Shown in pieces: positions 1 through 8,763 of a DNA stretch of 64,000 nt. A program made the position numbers and the translations under genes. The notes under the pieces were generated by a model. It was not told the origin of the DNA. It saw only the letters and a program-made list of their open reading frames with translations, and did not search any database. The DNA is from Flavobacteriaceae bacterium. GTDB taxonomy: Bacteria; Bacteroidota; Bacteroidia; Flavobacteriales; Flavobacteriaceae. The stretch lies in the NCBI GenBank assembly GCA_030148025.1, contig JASBUG010000033.1, positions 1 through 64,000 on the forward strand, read 5' to 3'. Within the stretch, counting starts at the first letter, position 1, and each line of letters begins with the position of its first letter.

Positions 1-537
1 CTCATTTATTGCTCCATAGTTACTGGTGTAAACTTTTTCCCAAGCCTCATACTCTTGTAAGAAATAATGGATATTATCGTAGAACACAAAATCATAATCA
101 AAGTTGTTACGCTGGTATCCGTTTAAAAAATACGAGGTATCAGTATTAGGGTTATATAGCTCGATAGTATTGTTATCAATTTGGTATACATCAAAGGTTT
201 CAAACCCGTCTATATCATGATCTATATCCAAGATCATATCGTAAGCACTATAATTACCTACTGGAATACCATATCCATTTCCTTGACTTCCAATACCTAC
301 TAAGTTATTATTAGCATATAGCGTACCATTTCTAAACGATAATGTAAAAGCAATTTGAAGAAACGGTGTTTCTTCAAAACCTATAGTTTCATTAATGTCT
401 ACATACCATAACTCGTAAGAGTTTAACAACTGGTTTAATGATATTGATGGTTCGTCATCAACAATAACCTCTGTATAACATGATGTAAATAGTGTTGCTA
501 CTAGAGCAAATCCTGTGAGTAATTTTAGCGTCTTCAT
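1..537 (-). CDS. Hypothetical lipoprotein (3' part missing at window edge)
   Basis: Reading in from the window edge, an open frame of 179 codons runs on the minus strand from an ATG at 537 to base 1 with no stop, so the C-terminus lies outside. The N-terminus (MKTLKLLTGFALVATLFTSC) is a type II signal peptide with lipobox LFTSC, which predicts an outer-membrane or periplasmic lipoprotein. The mature part is rich in aromatic and acidic residues with repeated phrases such as DIDHDIDGF and looks like a beta-rich single domain. I do not recognise a family. It is divergent from gpsA, with a 78-bp spacer up to the gpsA promoter region. The reading frame is sure; the function is unknown. Confidence 0.8.
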   Translation of the reverse strand, partial: MKTLKLLTGFALVATLFTSCYTEVIVDDEPSISLNQLLNSYELWYVDINETIGFEETPFLQIAFTLSFRNGTLYANNNLVGIGSQGNGYGIPVGNYSAYDMILDIDHDIDGFETFDVYQIDNNTIELYNPNTDTSYFLNGYQRNNFDYDFVFYDNIHYFLQEYEAWEKVYTSNYGAINE

Positions 538-614
538 AAGCTTTCGTTTTTTGATTCTATTTACCGGATTTCAAATTGCGTGCCAAAATTGTAAGATATT
601 GATTTACAGCGCTA

Positions 615-643
615 TTTGAAACGTGATATTTTGTGTACTTTTG
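615..643 (+). promoter_or_regulatory. Promoter of gpsA
   Basis: TTTG at 615-618 and TACTTTTG at 636-643 are separated by 17 bp. This fits the Bacteroidetes primary-sigma consensus (-33 TTTG, -7 TAnnTTTG). The expected start of transcription near 650 lies upstream of the ATG at 667 and downstream of the in-frame TTG at 616, so this promoter argues for the shorter GpsA start. Confidence 0.6.
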
Positions 644-666
644 AAAACATAAATTTTAAACCTTAT

Positions 667-1668
667 ATGGCTTCAGATTTAAAATATGCCGTTTTTGGAA
701 GTGGAAGTTGGGCTACTGCTATTGTAAAAATGCTATGTGAAAATGTAGATGAAATTGGATGGTATATGCGTAGCGTGTATGTTAAAGAACACCTTTTAAA
801 ACATCAGCATAATCCTAGTTATTTAAGTTCTGTCGAGTTTCATCTAGAACAATTGAAACTTAGCAACGATATTAATGAAACAGCTGCCGAGGCAGATGTG
901 CTTATTTTTGTAATTCCTTCAGCATTTATTTATTCTGAACTGGAAAAGTTAAACATTGACATTTCAAATAAAATAGTTGTTTCGGCTGTAAAGGGTATTA
1001 TTCCTGAAACAGGTTTATTGGTAGGTGAACATTTTCATGACGAATACAACATCCCTTTTGAGAATATTGGCGTGATTGCAGGACCTTGCCATGCAGAAGA
1101 GGTAGCTCTAGAACGCTTATCGTATCTAACTATTTCTTGTGCAGACGCATCTAAAGCACAAACCATTGCTAATGCTTTATCTAGTGACTATATAAAAACA
1201 AAAATTAGCGACGACATTATTGGTACTGAATATGCGGTAATGCTTAAAAACATTTATGCCATTGCTGCTGGTATTGCTCATGGTTTAGGTTATGGTGATA
1301 ATTTTCAGAGTGTATTGATGAGTAATGCCATTCGTGAAATGAAGCGTTTTATTAAGAAAATGCACAAGATGAAGCGTAATATTAATAATTCTGCTTATTT
1401 GGGAGATCTATTAGTAACTGGTTACTCGGTATTCTCCAGAAACCGTATGTTTGGAAACATGATTGGCAAAGGTTATACTGTAAAATCGGCAATGATGGAA
1501 ATGAATATGGTTGCCGAAGGGTATTATGCTACCAAAAGTGCTTTTTTACTTAATAAAAAGAACGTTAAAAAAACACGCCTGCCTATAATTAATGCTGTAT
1601 ATGCAGTGCTCTACGAAGGTAAAGAGGCTAAAAAGGTGTTTAAGAAATTGACGGAGAAATTAGACTAA
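667..1668 (+). CDS. gpsA: Glycerol-3-phosphate dehydrogenase, NAD(P)-dependent
   Basis: The enzyme reduces dihydroxyacetone phosphate to sn-glycerol 3-phosphate in the cytoplasm, supplying the backbone for phospholipids. The product is 333 residues, normal for GpsA. An N-terminal Rossmann fold carries the dinucleotide motif GSGSWATA; the central part has the family signature around AGPCHAEE, and the catalytic helix reads LKNIYAIAAGIAHGLGYGDN. The C-terminal NMVAEGYYA motif is typical of the family. A longer in-frame start (TTG at 616) is rejected because it falls on the -33 promoter box and adds 17 residues before the conserved MASDLKYAVFG start. The gene appears monocistronic and is followed by a small palindromic repeat. 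Confidence 0.96.
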   Translation: MASDLKYAVFGSGSWATAIVKMLCENVDEIGWYMRSVYVKEHLLKHQHNPSYLSSVEFHLEQLKLSNDINETAAEADVLIFVIPSAFIYSELEKLNIDISNKIVVSAVKGIIPETGLLVGEHFHDEYNIPFENIGVIAGPCHAEEVALERLSYLTISCADASKAQTIANALSSDYIKTKISDDIIGTEYAVMLKNIYAIAAGIAHGLGYGDNFQSVLMSNAIREMKRFIKKMHKMKRNINNSAYLGDLLVTGYSVFSRNRMFGNMIGKGYTVKSAMMEMNMVAEGYYATKSAFLLNKKNVKKTRLPIINAVYAVLYEGKEAKKVFKKLTEKLD

Positions 1669-1680
1669 CAACCCCTTCTT

Positions 1681-1712
1681 TGTCATTCCGTACTTGATAC
1701 GGAATCCATAAT
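1681..1712. repeat. REP-like palindrome, copy A
   Basis: Downstream of gpsA, TGTCATTCCG opens a perfect hairpin: ATTCCGTA (1685-1692), loop CTTGA, TACGGAAT (1698-1705), followed by CCATAA. The same unit occurs at 7114, where the stem base pair T-A is replaced by C-G (CCGCA/TGCGG), and in degenerate form at 34021. It lacks a T-tract, so it is not a plain terminator. Dispersed palindromes of this kind are common in flavobacterial intergenic regions. Confidence 0.6.
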
Positions 1713-1812
1713 AATTTAGAGAAGTCTCTTTTCCTATTTTTACTGGGATAGCACATAACTTGTGCTTGTAAGAAAAAGCATCTAACTTCGTTTAACCTTA
1801 GATATAAAACAT

Positions 1813-1855
1813 TAAAACGATTTCATATCAAGTCGTTTTAAGTCATTTGATGAAA
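1813..1855. other. Nested inverted repeats upstream of decarboxylase-regulator operon
   Basis: In the 255-bp gap before the decarboxylase gene, TAAAACGA (1813-1820) is repeated inverted as TCGTTTTA (1833-1840), and the intervening TTTCATATCAA is itself mirrored imperfectly by TTTGATGAAA (1847-1855). No T-tract follows. The position upstream of an operon that encodes its own AraC-type regulator makes an operator plausible, but AraC proteins usually bind direct repeats, so this is inference only. The rest of the gap shows copy A of the palindrome and a short GCACA/TGTGC hairpin near 1751-1765. Confidence 0.35.
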
Positions 1856-1923
1856 CCGCAAGAATCGGGTTTTTCAATAATCAAATATTTCAGAATTTTG
1901 TCAAAATAATAATGATATAGAAA

Positions 1924-3345
1924 ATGAATTTTGATTTTGACGATAAACAACGTAAAGAAATACTAAATACTGTTTTAGATAAAGTAGAACATTTTTATGC
2001 GAACACAAAAGATTACAGCACTACACCAGATCTACATTTAGAAGAAATACGAAATTTAGTCGAAACACCAGATTTAATTTTAGGAAATAAACCTAATGAG
2101 GCTATAGAACATATAATCAATGGCCTTGAAAATTATTCGGTGCATACACCACATCCAAACTATTTTGGACTGTTTAATCCTCGTGCAAATTTTGCTGGAA
2201 TTATAGCAGATTTTATCACTGCCTCTTATAACCCTCAATTGGCTGCTTGGAGTCACGCACCTTTTGCTGTTGAAGCAGAAGCACACGTTATAAGAGAGTT
2301 TATTGAAAAATTTGGATTGGATAAAAACAACTCTGATGGTGTTTTTACTACTGGTGGAGCAGAAGCAAATTTAACAGCTGTGTTATGTGCATTAAACAAT
2401 AAATATCCAAATTTTGCTAAAAATGGAATGTTTGGTTTAGATAAAAAACCTATTATTTTTTGTTCTCAAGAAGCACATCACTCAGTACAGAAAGCAGCAA
2501 AAGTTGTGGGATTAGGATATGATTTTGTAAAAACGATTCCTACTACTAAGGATTTAAAAATTGACACTATTCTATTAGAGCAAGAAATAAAAAACCTTGA
2601 TACTTCAACTCAAAGTCCGTTAATGGTTATTGGCACAGCAGGAACAACAGGAACAGGAACAATTGATGATTTAAAAAGTATATCTAAAACTTGTAAAGCA
2701 CATAACATCTGGTTTCACGTTGATGCGGCTTATGGTGGAGCTGCTGTTCTAAGTTCAAAACTAAAACACTTTTTAAATGGTATTTCTGTTTCTGATTCTA
2801 TAACTTTTGATGCACATAAATGGATGTCTGTCCCAATGGGAGCAAGTGTATTTTTGACTTCTCATCAACAAATTCTTAATAAAACATTTAGAATAACCAC
2901 AGAATATATGCCTAAAGAGGCTAACAAACTAGAAATTGTTGAACCATTCTCACATTCTATTCAATGGTCAAGACGATTTATTGGTTTAAAAGTATATTTA
3001 TCTTTATTATTTTATGGCTGGAATAGTTATGAAAAAGTAATCAATCATCAAGCTGAAATAGGTGAGTATCTAAGAACAAAACTAACTGAAAACAAATGGA
3101 TTATTAAAAACAACACCCAATTACCAGTAGTTTGTTTTACAGATCAACAATTTGAATCGGATTTGAATTTCACAAAAACCATTTTAGATAATATCTTGGC
3201 TAGAGGAAGCTCTTGGTTATCGGTTTATCCAGTAAAAAATGTTCCAACATTTAGAGCTTGTATTACGAATTATAATACAACAGAAATAGAAATTGACGAA
3301 TTAATTGAAGAATTGAATAAAGAACGAGAAACATATCAATCTTAA
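1924..3345 (+). CDS. PLP-dependent group II decarboxylase
   Basis: This is a cytoplasmic 473-residue pyridoxal-phosphate enzyme of the aromatic-L-amino-acid/glutamate decarboxylase family (fold type I). The PLP lysine is K299 in DAHKWMSVP, preceded by the family motifs TTGGAEANLTA, SQEAHHSVQKAA, GTAGTTGTGTIDD and VDAAYGGAA. The length matches the family. The substrate cannot be read from the sequence; aromatic amino acids, glutamate or 2,4-diaminobutyrate are all possible for this group. The stop is two bases before the start of the AraC-methyltransferase gene, so the two are co-transcribed. Inverted repeats lie in the leader. The reading frame and family are sure; the substrate is open. Confidence 0.92.
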   Translation: MNFDFDDKQRKEILNTVLDKVEHFYANTKDYSTTPDLHLEEIRNLVETPDLILGNKPNEAIEHIINGLENYSVHTPHPNYFGLFNPRANFAGIIADFITASYNPQLAAWSHAPFAVEAEAHVIREFIEKFGLDKNNSDGVFTTGGAEANLTAVLCALNNKYPNFAKNGMFGLDKKPIIFCSQEAHHSVQKAAKVVGLGYDFVKTIPTTKDLKIDTILLEQEIKNLDTSTQSPLMVIGTAGTTGTGTIDDLKSISKTCKAHNIWFHVDAAYGGAAVLSSKLKHFLNGISVSDSITFDAHKWMSVPMGASVFLTSHQQILNKTFRITTEYMPKEANKLEIVEPFSHSIQWSRRFIGLKVYLSLLFYGWNSYEKVINHQAEIGEYLRTKLTENKWIIKNNTQLPVVCFTDQQFESDLNFTKTILDNILARGSSWLSVYPVKNVPTFRACITNYNTTEIEIDELIEELNKERETYQS

Positions 3346-3347
3346 CA

Positions 3348-4190
3348 ATGTCAGATAATAAAGATACATACCAGTACAACAAGATAGCTGAAGCAATTAC
3401 CTTTATAGAAAACAACTTTAAAGAACAACCTTCATTAAATGACATTGCAAACCATATACATTTAAGTCCACATCATTTTCAACGATTATTTAAAGATTGG
3501 GTTGGAATAAGTCCTAAAAAATATTTAAAATTTGTTAGTTCTAAATACGCCAAAAGTCTATTAAAAAAGACTGATTCAAACCTTTTTGACACAGCCTACA
3601 AAACAGGCCTTTCTAGTACGGGAAGACTTCACGACTTATTCATAACCTTAGATGGTATGACTCCAGGCGAATACAAAAAAGGAGGTGAAAATTTAACTAT
3701 CTACTATTCATTTGCTGCAACGCCTTTTGGGGAAATTTTGGTAGCTTCGACAAAAAAGGGTATATGCCATATGGCTTTCTCTGATAGTCAAGAAAGCACA
3801 TTTCATGGCTTACAATCAAAATTCCCAAACGCTATTTATAAAAACCTAAGAGATGAAACACAACAAAATGCGCTATTAATTTTTGAAAATGATTGGAGTC
3901 AATTAAGCAACATCAAATTGCATTTAAAGGGAACAGATTTTCAATTAAAGGTTTGGGAAGCTTTATTATCCATTCCTTTTGGAGAACTATCTAGTTATGG
4001 CACAATAGCTCAAATGATTGGAAATCCCAAGGCATCAAGAGCAGTAGGCACTGCAATTGGGAATAATCCTGTGGCCTACCTAATTCCTTGTCATAGAGTT
4101 ATTCAACAATCTGGACGAATAGGAGGTTATCATTGGAATCCTATAAGAAAAAAGGTAATAATAGGTTGGGAAGCATCAAAACTAGATTAA
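3348..4190 (+). CDS. AraC-type regulator fused to O6-methylguanine-DNA methyltransferase (Ada-like, no Ada-N domain)
   Basis: The 280-residue protein has two parts. Residues 1 to about 105 form an AraC/XylS helix-turn-helix pair (LNDIANHIHLSPHHFQRLF, then FDTAYKTGLSSTGRLHDLF). Residues about 115-280 form a methylated-DNA-protein-cysteine methyltransferase, with the helix-turn-helix part SYGTIAQMIGNPKASRAVG and acceptor cysteine C248 in PCHRVI. The N-terminal zinc-binding phosphotriester-repair domain of E. coli Ada is absent, so it may remove alkyl groups from O6-guanine but cannot sense phosphotriesters in the Ada way. It is translationally close (2 bp) to the decarboxylase gene, an unusual partner for a repair protein. 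Confidence 0.92.
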   Translation: MSDNKDTYQYNKIAEAITFIENNFKEQPSLNDIANHIHLSPHHFQRLFKDWVGISPKKYLKFVSSKYAKSLLKKTDSNLFDTAYKTGLSSTGRLHDLFITLDGMTPGEYKKGGENLTIYYSFAATPFGEILVASTKKGICHMAFSDSQESTFHGLQSKFPNAIYKNLRDETQQNALLIFENDWSQLSNIKLHLKGTDFQLKVWEALLSIPFGELSSYGTIAQMIGNPKASRAVGTAIGNNPVAYLIPCHRVIQQSGRIGGYHWNPIRKKVIIGWEASKLD

Positions 4191-4246
4191 AAACATCCTA
4201 CAACATTAAATATAATGTAATAGTGCTTTAAGTGATAAAACGAAAC

Positions 4247-4642
4247 CTACCTCACCAAAACTCCTTTAACCTCCATTAACGGAATTGGCTGTAAAGCCCT
4301 TTCATTAATAGTGTTTTTTCTAAACAAATAGGTTTTATCAAACAATCGATTGTCTTGAAAAAAGGTGACTTTAAACTCATTATTTAAGGTCAAAACATCG
4401 TCTTGCATCAACTCTATTTTTGCATAACTTTTTGGTGGTAAGTGTTCCAATTTATGGCGCATAGTAGAAGTTTCCTTGTCTTGAGTATAACCTCTTGAAA
4501 CTACCAATACCATTTCTAAAGCTTCTTCTTTGTCGTTAATAATATAAGCGTTCCAATCGTTAGTTTTATAAATCTCATTATACTCCTGCACAACTGCCAC
4601 ATAAACATTGGTAACTTCAGGAATTTCTATGTCTTTTTTCAC
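4247..4642 (-). CDS. Conserved hypothetical protein, 131 aa
   Basis: A soluble 131-residue protein with no signal peptide or membrane segment. It starts MKKDIEIPEVTNVYVAVVQEYN, has a beta-rich body (EEALEMVLVVSRGYT, VTFFQDNRLFDKTYLFRKN) and ends LMEVKGVLVR. I recognise no catalytic motif. It is divergent from the S15-like hydrolase gene (92-bp spacer) and convergent with the AraC-methyltransferase gene. Codon use and the single long frame support a real gene. I assign no function. Confidence 0.8.
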   Translation of the reverse strand: MKKDIEIPEVTNVYVAVVQEYNEIYKTNDWNAYIINDKEEALEMVLVVSRGYTQDKETSTMRHKLEHLPPKSYAKIELMQDDVLTLNNEFKVTFFQDNRLFDKTYLFRKNTINERALQPIPLMEVKGVLVR

Positions 4643-4734
4643 GTTGCTTACTCTGTTTTAATCAGGCTACAAAATTACAGTTTTATACTTACCCACGAAA
4701 TCATTACTTTAGAACATTATTAAATCAACACTCC

Positions 4735-6633
4735 ATGAAATTCAAAGTAAGTATTCTCATTTTATTTGTTTTTAGCTGTGTTTTGGTCCATGCACAAAAA
4801 ATTGACGAAAACTATGTTAAAGACAACTACACCAAAACAGAACATTTTATACCTATGCGTGATGGTATAAAGCTTTTTACCATTGTCTACACACCAAAAG
4901 ACGCATCGCAAACCTATCCTATTCTATTAAGCAGGACTTGTTATAATGCATCTAACAGAGGAAAGTATAACATTAGTTACCCTTCGCAATACCTAGTTCA
5001 AGACAAGTACATTATTGTCTATCAGGATGTGAGAGGGCGTTATATGTCTGAAGGTGTGTTTGATAATATGACACCTAATATTCCTGGAAATGACGTTAAG
5101 AACACAAAAGATATTGATGAGAGTTCTGATACTTACGATACTATTGAATGGATGATCAAAAATCTAAAAGGAAATAATGGAAAAGTTGGTATGCTAGGAA
5201 TATCGTACCCTGGTTTTTACACTGCGGCAGCTATTCCTGATGCGCATCCAGCTTTAAAAGCATCCTCGCCACAGGCTCCAATTTCCGATTTCTTTTTTGA
5301 CGATTTTCACCATCAAGGTGCTTATCTGCAGTCGTATACAGCTGCATTTGCTGTATTTGGCTATCAAAAAGATTCATTAACCAAGCAACCTTGGTATCGC
5401 GATAAGATTGCACGTTTTTATGCAAATCCTCCTAAGGACGGATATGATTTCCATCTGCGTTTAGGTCCATTGAAAAATATTACTGAAAAATATCATCACG
5501 ATAATTTTTTCTGGAATCAAATTGTAGAACATCCTAACTATGATGAATTCTGGCAAAAACGTAGTATTCTACCACACTTAAAAAATGTAAATCATGCGGT
5601 TATGACCGTTGGTGGTTGGTTTGATGCCGAAGACCTATATGGCCCTATCAATATTTATAAATCGATTGAAAAATCGAGTCCTAAAGCCAAAAACACCATA
5701 GTCATGGGACCTTGGGATCATGGTGGTTGGGCACGTGAACGTGGGCAAACTACACATAATCATATTTACTTTGGCGATAGCATTTCTACCTATTACCAGA
5801 GAGATGTAGAGCGCAAATTTTTTGCTCATTATTTAAAAGGGAAAGGCGAAGAGAAATTTGCCGAAGCACTAATGTTTGATACTGGTGTAAAACAATGGAA
5901 AACCTATAACGAATGGCCTCCTAAAAACATCCCATTAATTCGTTTACATTTTGGTAAAAACGGCAAACTTGGTGTCAATAAATCATTCGACAATGCGGCT
6001 GTTTTTGATTATGTAAGCGATCCTCAAAAACCAGTACCTTATACTTCTCAAACAGAAGGGCTGACCTTTACACCAAGAAAGTTTATGTCAGACGACCAGC
6101 GTCACGCCTCTAAACGTCCCGATGTATTGACCTTTGAATCTGATATTTTAACTGAAGACACTGTATTAGCAGGGGAGATTTTGGCAAAATTAAAAGTATC
6201 TATGACAGGAACTGATGCCGATTTTATTGTAAAGTTGATTGATGTGTATCCAGATGATCACCCAAATTATGAACATAATGCAAAAAATATCGTAATGGCA
6301 GGTTACCAACAATTAGTACGTTCGGAAGTATTTAGGGGACGTTTTAGAAATAGCTATGAGCACCCAGAACCGTTTACTCCAAATACGGTTACCGACGTAA
6401 ATGTCCCATTACAAGACGTATTGCATACCTTTAAAAAAGGACATCGTATTATGATACAAATACACAGTACCTGGTTTCCTTATATAGATAGAAATCCGCA
6501 AAAATATGTAGACAATATTTATAAAGCTAATGCGGAAGATTTTATAAAATCTACTATTAAGGTTTACGGCTCTTCAGTAATTGAAGTTGGAAATACGCCA
6601 AGTGTTACTAAACTACCTACTATTAAAGATTAA
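4735..6633 (+). CDS. CocE/NonD family exported hydrolase (X-Pro dipeptidyl-peptidase S15 type)
   Basis: The 632-residue protein starts with a signal peptide ending near VHAQ. The alpha/beta-hydrolase core carries the nucleophile S157 in GISYPG and the probable catalytic histidine H329 in GPWDHGGW; the Asp precedes it in the same half. A C-terminal jelly-roll domain (about 400-610) with DADFIVKLIDVYPDD is typical of the CocE/S15 family. The members cleave X-Pro dipeptides, glutaryl-7-ACA or esters, so the natural substrate is not settled; periplasmic or secreted peptide or ester hydrolysis is likely. A small membrane protein gene follows after 4 bp and is probably co-transcribed. Confidence 0.93.
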   Translation: MKFKVSILILFVFSCVLVHAQKIDENYVKDNYTKTEHFIPMRDGIKLFTIVYTPKDASQTYPILLSRTCYNASNRGKYNISYPSQYLVQDKYIIVYQDVRGRYMSEGVFDNMTPNIPGNDVKNTKDIDESSDTYDTIEWMIKNLKGNNGKVGMLGISYPGFYTAAAIPDAHPALKASSPQAPISDFFFDDFHHQGAYLQSYTAAFAVFGYQKDSLTKQPWYRDKIARFYANPPKDGYDFHLRLGPLKNITEKYHHDNFFWNQIVEHPNYDEFWQKRSILPHLKNVNHAVMTVGGWFDAEDLYGPINIYKSIEKSSPKAKNTIVMGPWDHGGWARERGQTTHNHIYFGDSISTYYQRDVERKFFAHYLKGKGEEKFAEALMFDTGVKQWKTYNEWPPKNIPLIRLHFGKNGKLGVNKSFDNAAVFDYVSDPQKPVPYTSQTEGLTFTPRKFMSDDQRHASKRPDVLTFESDILTEDTVLAGEILAKLKVSMTGTDADFIVKLIDVYPDDHPNYEHNAKNIVMAGYQQLVRSEVFRGRFRNSYEHPEPFTPNTVTDVNVPLQDVLHTFKKGHRIMIQIHSTWFPYIDRNPQKYVDNIYKANAEDFIKSTIKVYGSSVIEVGNTPSVTKLPTIKD

Positions 6634-6637
6634 TACG

Positions 6638-7042
6638 ATGAAAAAAAAGGTAAAAATGATTCAAATTATTCATCTGGCACTATGTGCTGGATTAGTAATA
6701 GCTTATCTTTTAATTGGCAAATTAACCGCTTTAGAATCAATTCCGTTTCCTGAAATAAATGCTTCAAATATGGTCTATGCATTTGCTCCAATTGTAGCAA
6801 TAATTTTAGGGAATCAATTGTATCATATGCAAATTAAGAGTGTAGATAACAGCCTTAGTCTGGAAGAGAAGTTTCCAACGTATCAAACAGCCTCAATTAT
6901 TAGATATGCTATATTAGAAGGCACCGCCTTTCTAATTTTATTTATACGTCCCGACTTTATACTTTTTGGTGTGCTGATCATTTTATATTTGATGTTCTTA
7001 AGACCAACAGAAGACAAGATAATAACAGCATTTGAAGCATAA
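6638..7042 (+). CDS. Small integral membrane protein, unknown function
   Basis: The 134-residue protein has about four hydrophobic segments: residues 6-25, 41-62, 85-105 and 106-121. I place the start at the ATG at 6638, four bases after the S15-like hydrolase stop, rather than further upstream inside that gene. The intrinsic terminator begins right at its stop codon, so it ends the operon. No catalytic motif is visible. Its link with the exported hydrolase is by position only. Confidence 0.75.
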   Translation: MKKKVKMIQIIHLALCAGLVIAYLLIGKLTALESIPFPEINASNMVYAFAPIVAIILGNQLYHMQIKSVDNSLSLEEKFPTYQTASIIRYAILEGTAFLILFIRPDFILFGVLIILYLMFLRPTEDKIITAFEA

Positions 7043-7072
7043 AAAAAGCGCTCTAATTAGAGCGCTTTTTTT
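7041..7072. terminator. Bidirectional intrinsic terminator
   Basis: A seven-A run, the stem AGCGCTCT/AGAGCGCT with loop AATT (7048-7067), and a T-run follow the membrane-protein gene directly. The A-run on the left gives a U-run to minus-strand transcripts, so it can also stop readthrough from pheS. Confidence 0.85.
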
Positions 7073-7113
7073 GTATGTTTTATTTACACTAAAATATTTA
7101 AAAATTAGTGTTA

Positions 7114-7234
7114 TGTCATTCCGCACTTGATGCGGAATCCAAAAAATAGTTATCATATATGGATTCCCATTTTATTCATTAGTTAATACTTTAATTTTCT
7201 GTATTCATGAATCTTCGATTTCACGGAAATGACA
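7114..7234. repeat. REP-like element, copy B, with inverted ends
   Basis: The unit opens with TGTCATTCCG and a perfect hairpin ATTCCGCA (7118-7125), loop CTTGA, TGCGGAAT (7131-7138). It then holds GGAATCCA and, inverted, TGGATTCC (7160-7167), and closes with CGGAAATGACA (7224-7234), which is the inverse of the opening with one inserted A. The whole 121-bp block sits between a terminator and the pheS stop codon and codes for nothing visible. Confidence 0.65.
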
Positions 7235-7240
7235 AAAGTA

Positions 7241-8260
7241 TTATAAAGCCGATTTAAATTGCTCTAAAAAACGCACGTCGTTTTCGCTTAATAAACGAAT
7301 ATCTCCTATTTGGTGTAATAGCATTGCTATACGGTCTATTCCCATACCAAAAGCAAAACCAGAATACTCTTTAGAATCGATACCACAATTCTCTAAAACA
7401 TTAGGATCTACCATACCGCAACCCATAATCTCTAACCAACCTGTCCCTTTGGTAATACGATAGTCGATCTCGGTTTCAAGTCCCCAATACACATCTACTT
7501 CAGCACTTGGCTCGGTAAATGGGAAGTATGATGGACGTAGTCTGATCTTAGATTTTCCAAACATTTCGGTTGTAAAGTACTGTAGTGTTTGCTTCAAATC
7601 GGCAAAGCTTACATTTTTATCTATATACAATCCTTCTACCTGATGGAAGAAGCAATGTGAGCGTGCCGAAATAGCTTCATTTCTATACACACGTCCTGGA
7701 GAAATGGTACGAATAGGTGGTTTGTTATTTTCCATATAACGTACTTGTACCGAACTGGTATGCGTACGTAATAAAATATCAGGATCTGTTTGAATAAAGA
7801 ACGTATCCTGCATATCACGCGCAGGATGATATTCTGGAAGGTTCAAAGCCGTAAAGTTATGCCAGTCATCTTCAATTTCTGGTCCTTCACTTACATTAAA
7901 CCCGATACGTGAAAATATATCGATAATTTCATTCTTCACTAAAGAAATAGGATGACGAGCTCCAATTTGAATTGGTTCACCAGGTCTTGACAAGTCTCCA
8001 AATACACCTTTTTCTTCCTCTTTTCCTTCAAGTTCTTCCTTTAGGTTATTTACCTTATTTTCAGCTGCATTTTTTAGTTGATTAATAATTTGTCCAAACT
8101 CCCTCTTTTGGTCGTTAGCAACATTTTTTAATTCACCATAAAATTCTCTTAGTAACCCTTTTGATCCCAAAAATTTTATTCGGAAGGCTTCTACTTCATC
8201 TTTGGTCTGTGCGGTAAATGCTTCTGCTTCTTCTATAAGGTCTTTTATCTTATCAATCAT
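7241..8260 (-). CDS. pheS: Phenylalanine-tRNA ligase alpha subunit
   Basis: This is the class II catalytic subunit that charges tRNA-Phe, working as an alpha2-beta2 complex with PheT, which is not in this window. The 339 residues match the bacterial length. The N-terminal coiled-coil (1-85) binds tRNA. The catalytic core has motif 2 (LRTHTSSVQVRYM, PGRVYRNEAISARSHCFFHQ) and motif 3 (FGMGIDRIAMLLHQI). The downstream side holds only a REP-like element before the terminator. A small hypothetical gene lies 38 bp upstream on the same strand. Confidence 0.98.
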   Translation of the reverse strand: MIDKIKDLIEEAEAFTAQTKDEVEAFRIKFLGSKGLLREFYGELKNVANDQKREFGQIINQLKNAAENKVNNLKEELEGKEEEKGVFGDLSRPGEPIQIGARHPISLVKNEIIDIFSRIGFNVSEGPEIEDDWHNFTALNLPEYHPARDMQDTFFIQTDPDILLRTHTSSVQVRYMENNKPPIRTISPGRVYRNEAISARSHCFFHQVEGLYIDKNVSFADLKQTLQYFTTEMFGKSKIRLRPSYFPFTEPSAEVDVYWGLETEIDYRITKGTGWLEIMGCGMVDPNVLENCGIDSKEYSGFAFGMGIDRIAMLLHQIGDIRLLSENDVRFLEQFKSAL

Positions 8261-8298
8261 GATATCTCTTTCAAAATAAAGCGCAAATTTAACAAATC

Positions 8299-8655
8299 TT
8301 AGCTTATAAACTCTGCTTGAAGAAAATAGTTTACCACGGCCTCTTTCATTAACACACTTTGCTCACCAGCCTTTAAGTTCGGCAGTTGTTCTTTTACCTT
8401 GTAATGTGGCCAGCCATGGTCATCAATAAAATCAAACTCATAATACCCATAAGGTTCTAATAAACGGCAAATAGCAATATGCATTAAGTTTACCTTTTCG
8501 TCTTTTTTAAACTTTCGATGTAACTGCCCTAATTCCTGAACACCAATAAGATAAATAATAGCATCAAGATCTAAGGTATCACCATCTGCAAACTGTACAG
8601 AGAGTTTTTCTACCAACAAATTCCAGCGCTCTTTTAATTGTTCGTCTCTAGCCAT
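8299..8655 (-). CDS. Conserved hypothetical protein, 118 aa
   Basis: The 118-residue soluble protein begins MARDEQLKERWNLLVEKLS and is mostly helical, with an aromatic-acidic stretch GYYEFDFIDDHGWPHY near residues 71-86. There is no signal peptide. It lies upstream of pheS on the same strand with a 38-bp spacer and may be co-transcribed with it. I do not recognise a family and give no function. Confidence 0.75.
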   Translation of the reverse strand: MARDEQLKERWNLLVEKLSVQFADGDTLDLDAIIYLIGVQELGQLHRKFKKDEKVNLMHIAICRLLEPYGYYEFDFIDDHGWPHYKVKEQLPNLKAGEQSVLMKEAVVNYFLQAEFIS

Positions 8656-8763
8656 TGTTTAATTTATAAGGCACAAAGTTACAGACTTATAAAATACTGA
8701 TGAAACTATAGCGTTATTATTACATTAGGTTAAAAATTCAGGATGTATTGGCATAAAAATATG

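Noticed and set aside
616-666. Longer GpsA start at TTG 616
   Set aside because: The TTG is part of the -33 promoter box and the added residues are not GpsA-like.
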